Positions 46,243 to 49,948 of a DNA stretch of 49,948 bases are shown piece by piece (the first letter of the stretch is position 1; every line of letters starts with the position of its first letter). The notes beneath the pieces are model-generated. The model had not been told where the DNA came from. It searched no databases and was given only the letters and a program-made list of their open reading frames with translations. Origin of the DNA: Pseudonocardiaceae bacterium (lineage in GTDB: Bacteria; Actinomycetota; Actinomycetes; Mycobacteriales; Pseudonocardiaceae). The DNA is taken from NCBI GenBank assembly GCA_009377865.1, contig WHTH01000027.1, forward strand, positions 1 through 49,948, written 5' to 3'. The translations under genes and the position numbers were made by a program.

Positions 46243-46598
46243 CAGTCCGTCTGCTCCTCGAGACCACGTCGCAACAGCTCCGACTCCCCTTCGGAGGCCG
46301 AACGCGCAAAGTGCAACAACGCGCCCTCGGCATCCCCGGTGGAAGCGAGCAGATCCCGCAACGCTCTCGTGGCTGCCTCGTCGCGAGTCGAGACCGGCAG
46401 GTACTGGTATGCGCGACCGCGCCGCTCCCGGGACACCCAGCCCTTGCGGTGGAGGTTGTCGAGCACCGTCATCACCGTCGTGTAGGCCAACGGCCGCGTC
46501 TGCGTCACCTCCGTCAGCACGTCACGGACGCTCTGCGGTCGCGCCGACCGCCACAGCACGTCCATCACGACCGCTTCCAGGTCGCCCAAGCCCCGCAT
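46242..46598 (-). CDS. BlaI/MecI-family repressor, copy 3
   Basis: 118 residues from ATG 46598, the same length as compact actinobacterial BlaI. Winged helix: LGDLEAVVMDVLWRSA, SVRDVLTEVTQT, AYTTVMTVLDNLHRKGWVSR. The helical tail AYQYLPVSTRDEAATRALRD forms the dimerisation part. Forms a unit with the third M56 gene. No clear TACTA/TAGTA repeat is seen in the 120 bases upstream, unlike copies 1 and 2. Confidence 0.92.
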   Translation of the reverse strand: MRGLGDLEAVVMDVLWRSARPQSVRDVLTEVTQTRPLAYTTVMTVLDNLHRKGWVSRERRGRAYQYLPVSTRDEAATRALRDLLASTGDAEGALLHFARSASEGESELLRRGLEEQTD

Positions 46599-46864
46599 GC
46601 CACCACCTCCCGCAGACCAGGTGAGGATACGACACCTTCGGCGATGCCGAAGTCGGACTACCGCTCACCGCACGAACGCTCCCGCTCACCGGGCTGTCGC
46701 CTACTACCGGGCATCGTGGTTTGCGCAATGCTGTGACCCCCGCTAGCTTCTGCTGGTCCTTATCACGGTCCGGTAACACGGCTGTCGAGGCCGCTCCCCG
46801 AAGGCGACCTCCCCCAGGATCCCGCCTGGGTGTGCGGCCGGACATCCCCGAAGGTAGGGCAGTA
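46599..46864 (+). other. Structured leader region of the second M23 gene
   Basis: The 266 bases between the divergent blaI and the peptidase hold a CTACTACC box (46701) and a stem CCCAGG-ATCCCG-CCTGGG (about 46813-46830), followed by CCGGACATCCCCGAAGGTAGGG. Cell-wall peptidase genes of actinobacteria often have c-di-AMP (ydaO-type) riboswitches here, but I cannot confirm that consensus by eye. Confidence 0.3.
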
Positions 46865-47692
46865 TTGGCGCGACATCGCTCCCCCGGCCGTTCCAGAGCC
46901 AGTACCACCCTCACCAGAGCTGCACGCGGTTCACACGTCACCGCAGCCCACAGGCTTCCCCGACCCAGCCCTGCGCTGCGCGGCCGCGTCGTCATCGCCG
47001 CTGTCACCGTCGGCGCCTTCTCCATCGCAGCTCAGCACACCGGCGACGCTGGCATCGGCCCGGCACACGCTGACGATGTGGGCGAGTTGGCTATCGGCGG
47101 CGACGCTGCGGTCGCCATGATGGGGATGGGAGGAAACCGGCCTGCTCCTGGCGTCCTGCCGCTTCCCGAAGTCCTCCCCGCAGCACCGACCACGCCCTCC
47201 GATGAGCTCTCCGCTCTCGACAAGGGGAGCCAGGTCGCGGCCGAGCGCGAGGCCGCCGAACGGGAGGCCGCGGAACGCGAGCGCGCCGAGGCCGAGCGCG
47301 AGGCGGCGGGCATCGCCGTGGCCCCGGTCGCCGGCACGATCACCTCGCTCTTCGGGCCACGCTGGGGCAGCACCCACTCCGGCTTGGACATCGCCAACTC
47401 CATCGGAGTCCCGATCGTCTCCGCCATGGGCGGCGAGGTGATCGACTCGGGCCCGGCCAGCGGTTTCGGCCTCTGGGTCCGGGTCCAGCACGACGACGGC
47501 ACCATCGCGGTGTACGGCCACATCAACGAGAACCTCGTCGAGGTAGGCGAGCGCGTCGGCGCCGGCGATCAGATCGCCACCGTCGGCAACCGCGGCGACT
47601 CCACCGGACCACATCTGCATTTCGAGGTCCTGCAAGACGGCGAGGAGGTCGATCCGGTGCAGTGGTTGCGCGACAACGGCGCGGACATCTGA
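46865..47692 (+). CDS. Secreted M23 (LytM) peptidoglycan peptidase, second copy
   Basis: 275 residues from a TTG start (46865); the frame is open from 46721, so a longer form is possible. Basic N-terminus, hydrophobic segment (GRVVIAAVTVGAFSIAA), a charged helical linker of EREAA repeats (residues about 120-145) and an M23 domain with HSGLD, YGHINE and GPHLHFEV. The zinc ligands are present. Its M23 domain is very like that at 14445, but the long coiled coil is replaced by the short linker. Cell-wall hydrolase. Confidence 0.85.
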   Translation: MARHRSPGRSRASTTLTRAARGSHVTAAHRLPRPSPALRGRVVIAAVTVGAFSIAAQHTGDAGIGPAHADDVGELAIGGDAAVAMMGMGGNRPAPGVLPLPEVLPAAPTTPSDELSALDKGSQVAAEREAAEREAAERERAEAEREAAGIAVAPVAGTITSLFGPRWGSTHSGLDIANSIGVPIVSAMGGEVIDSGPASGFGLWVRVQHDDGTIAVYGHINENLVEVGERVGAGDQIATVGNRGDSTGPHLHFEVLQDGEEVDPVQWLRDNGADI

Positions 47693-47811
47693 CCAGCGAA
47701 GGCTGATGACGCCGAGGGCGCGGCTTCGAAACGCTGCTCGGTGTGGCCCGTCTCGGGTAGCGACGAGGATCAGCCAACTAACTCGCCGGTTGGATCTAGC
47801 CAGATCCCAGG

Positions 47812-48162
47812 CTAGCTCGCCGTGGGGCGAGTCGAGCCAGGCCCACTGCCGCTCGGGGGTGACGGTGAGGCCGAACCGGCCAGGGCCGCAGCGCACACCG
47901 TCCAGCCGAGCAGCCCGCGAGGTGCGCCGAGCCCCTCGGCGATACGGGCGAGCACGTCGTAACTGAGCACCTGACGGCCCGACAGGATCTCGGACACCTC
48001 GGACTGCGACTGGCCGACCAGCGCGGCGATTCGCCGCTGCGCGACACCGTGCTCGGTGGTCAGTAGGCGGTATACGGCCGGTATGTCGCGGGCCTTCGCA
48101 GCGGCGATCATCGCGGGCTGGCACCAGACTTGCGGCGGGATGCTGTGGCCGGGGTCACCCAT
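47812..48162 (-). pseudogene. XRE-family helix-turn-helix regulator, C-terminally truncated
   Basis: From ATG 48162: GDPGHSIPPQVWCQPAM, IPAVYRLLTTEHGVAQRRIA, ALVGQSQSEVSEILSGRQ and SYDVLARIAEGLGAPRGLLG form the start of actinobacterial XRE regulators that normally carry a long TPR-like part (about 400 residues). After GLLG the frame turns to Ser/Pro/Gly-rich text. In another frame near 47750-47890 (minus) a sensible stretch, GLTVTPERQWAWLDSPHGEL, may belong to a further lost gene. A remnant, although the DNA-binding part may be made. Confidence 0.65.
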
Positions 48163-48210
48163 GCATGGATGGTAGCGAGCGGGTGCGATCACCGCCGGCG
48201 TGAGCCGCCG

Positions 48211-49681
48211 TCATCGTCCGGCGGTGTAGAGCTGGTCGAGATCGATCAGGTCTACGTGCGGCGGCAGCCCTGCCTCGAAGCCCGCGGCGGAGAACAGCCA
48301 GCCGGGTCCGGGTGGTGTCGAACTGCTCGGTGAGCAGTTCGCGGACGCGGCCGAGCTTGCCGAGGGCGGAGTGTCCGAGCCGCTGACCGACCTTCGCCTC
48401 ACCCAGAACCCGCAGTTCGCGTCGCCCATTGTCGGCCGCCGGCCCGATGGCGACTACATCGACCTCGTAGCTGCGGCGGGCGGAGCGGTCGTTGACGACC
48501 GTACGACCCACCTCACTGACCTCGCCTCCGAGCCGCTCCGGTGCAGCGAAGTGGCGTACCCACGTCCTGGCCATCTCCTCGAAGGTGGGACCCAGCACTT
48601 GGGCACGATAGGTCTCCTGTTGATCGCGCCAGACCTGCCGGGCACCGTCGGGGCGGCGCAAGCGATCCCTCCTCGGGCGGGCGACGGCATAGTGGAAGCG
48701 CAGGTACGGGTCCGCGATGCGGTATGCCGGCCGTCGGCGGCGAACGACGTCGTCGTCGCGGGTCACGAAACCCGCCTCCTCGAGCACCGACAACACCGGG
48801 CCGAGATCGCTGTTGCGATGTCCGAGATATGCGGCGATCTCGCCGTGCCGGGTCCGTCCCGCGACGAGCGAGCCGAGCACGCTGTGATAGACGGCGGGGT
48901 TTCGCGCCTCGATCGACGGCTCTGCGACGAGCAGGGAATCGCCCTCGTGCAGCAACGGCGACGTCGGGGCGAGCACGGCTCGCGCCACCCAGTCATCGAA
49001 CTCGACACTGCTGGTCGGTAGGTCGTGGTCGACGAACTCCCGGGCGTAGGCAGGTGTGCCGCCCAGCACGGAGTAAACCCGAAACGCCAGTTCGGGGTCC
49101 TCGATACCCCAGAACGCCGCGGCGGTACGGAAATTGAACGAGTCCACCGTGAGCAGCAGACTCGACCGCCCCCGCAACGGCGCATCGGCCGTCAGCAGCC
49201 GTCCCATCATCGCCAGTGCCGACCCGCACAACACCAACCGGGCACGCGACGCGACGCGCGACCGGGTGCGTGGCCCGAGCATCGCCTGCAGCCGAGAGGG
49301 GAGGTCGGGTGCGGACTCGACGAGATACGGGAACTCGTCGATCACGACGGGGGCGGGCTCGTCATCCGACAGCCCCAACAGGACCTCGAGGGCTTCGTCC
49401 CAGTCATCCAGAGCGAGCCGACCGGGCCGCTGCTGATACCTCGCCAGCGCCGCACCCAGGTGCCGCAGCGATTCGGCAGGTTCGGCCTGCAATGCCTCGT
49501 AGTAGAAGCCCCCGGTCGCCTCGCACAGCGCCTGCAACAGCACGGTCTTACCCTGCCGACGCCTGCCACTGACGAAGCCGAGCGTCGCGCCCGGCGAGTC
49601 ACTGGTGGCGAACCGCGACAGTGCCCACCACTCCTGCTCCCGGTCGAAGACGTCGGCCGGTCGCTCCACGTCGAAGGTCAC
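48211..49681 (-). pseudogene. AAA ATPase of the DUF234/DUF4143 type, frameshifted near its end
   Basis: Over 450 residues are normal: Walker A GRRRQGKT (39-46), Walker B PVVIDEFPYLVE (about 111-122), winged-helix part (HGEIAAYLGHRNSDLGPVLS, then VLEEAGFVTRDDD) and a DUF234-like nuclease fold (SYEVDVVAIGP, then ELRVLGEAKVG; the D...E.K acidic/Lys set is kept). Near 48297 the frame shifts; the next frame gives SAAGFEAGLPPHVDLIDLDQ and an end at 48211. Only the last 30 residues are affected. Function of such archaeal-type ATPases is unclear. Confidence 0.8.
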
Positions 49682-49761
49682 CGAACGCTCCTGAAGTTCG
49701 CACGTGTATACCTTGCCTAAGTGTAGCCGTGCAAACTGACGTCGGCGACCACTGGGACGGA

Positions 49762-49948
49762 TCAGCCGGCGAGGACGATCACCGCAGACGCCACCGCGAC
49801 GGCCACTGCCAGGCTCGCAGCTGTCACGAGAGCATGCCCGCGCGGTGAATGTTCGGCCTCGACCGTCCGGAGGATCGCGCGGTACCGGAGCGGACCGACG
49901 AACCCGGCAACGACGACTCCCGTGACGATCAGCACGATCCCGGGGATC
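49762..49948 (-). CDS. DUF202-like small membrane protein, C-terminal part (cut by window end)
   Basis: An open frame enters from the right edge and ends at a TGA at 49762. It reads as a helix (IPGIVLIVTGVVVAGFVG), a basic loop RYRAILRTVEAE and a last helix (ALVTAASLAVAVAVASAVIV). This two-helix end with RYR between is typical of DUF202/YidH-like membrane proteins. Beginning not in the window. Confidence 0.55.
   Translation of the reverse strand, partial: IPGIVLIVTGVVVAGFVGPLRYRAILRTVEAEHSPRGHALVTAASLAVAVAVASAVIVLAG

Noticed and set aside
47270-47320. EREAA-type repeat in the second M23 gene as a DNA repeat element
   Set aside because: It is in frame and encodes a charged helical linker, so it is a protein feature and not a mobile or regulatory repeat.

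Overview
The window is very GC-rich DNA with many GTG starts, long chains of genes overlapping by 4 bases (ATGA/GTGA), Tat-exported oxidases, a CX5R arsenate reductase of the kind used with mycothiol, and SHOCT-, CsoR- and XRE-family proteins typical of Pseudonocardiaceae. It is most likely an accessory region (plasmid or genomic island) of a Pseudonocardia-like actinomycete. I see no rRNA, tRNA, CRISPR array, transposase or integrase. Many genes are truncated, internally deleted or frameshifted, so the region is either decaying or sequenced with indel errors, or both.

Layout. 1-3.8 kb: a minus-strand unit blaI-M56 peptidase-broken hydrolase-SHOCT-multicopper oxidase. 3.8-6.6 kb: methyltransferases, a TetR regulator and two small membrane proteins. 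6.7-9.0 kb: arsenic module (truncated arsI, arsR, acr3, arsC). 9.1-11.2 kb: remnants of a response regulator, a Crp-like regulator and a MerB-like protein around two small intact genes. 11.7-14.2 kb: csoR-copA copper export behind a palindromic operator. 14.4-19.1 kb: envelope genes (M23 peptidase, CcdA-type protein, class E and class F sortases, Lgt-like membrane protein). 19.5-22.2 kb: broken two-component system, broken DsbD-like protein, two small membrane proteins. 22.3-27.2 kb: second multicopper oxidase, then blaI-M56-CopC/CopD fusion. 27.3-29.7 kb: decayed ccdA copy and miscellaneous genes. 29.7-36.7 kb: an almost complete cytochrome c maturation System I operon (ccmABCDEF, ccmH, ccmI-like, ccmG, then a TlpA-like protein). 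36.8-45.2 kb: class F sortase, CmtR-type sensor with a P1B-type ATPase, DtxR-FeoA-split FeoB, CDF exporter, CtaG. 45.3-49.9 kb: third blaI-M56 pair, second M23 peptidase, XRE fragment, ATPase, DUF202-like end.

How it fits together. The theme is handling of metals (Cu, As, Cd/Zn/Co, Fe) at the cell envelope plus assembly of copper- and heme-containing extracytoplasmic enzymes. Three separate BlaI-repressor/M56-metallopeptidase pairs sit beside copper or oxidase genes (multicopper oxidase, CopC-CopD, CtaG). A recurring TACTA/TAGTA inverted-repeat element, with core GATAGTA at five places, lies in the upstream regions of most of the copper, ccm, sortase, Lgt-like, oxidase and CtaG units. My leading hypothesis is a BlaI/M56-controlled regulon that couples copper or envelope stress to periplasmic oxidases, heme/cytochrome c maturation, thiol-disulfide proteins and surface remodelling. 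A CsoR-type palindrome, identical at two loci 15.6 kb apart, suggests overlap with copper sensing. System I ccm genes are unusual for an actinobacterium, since this phylum normally uses System II (ResB/CcsA).
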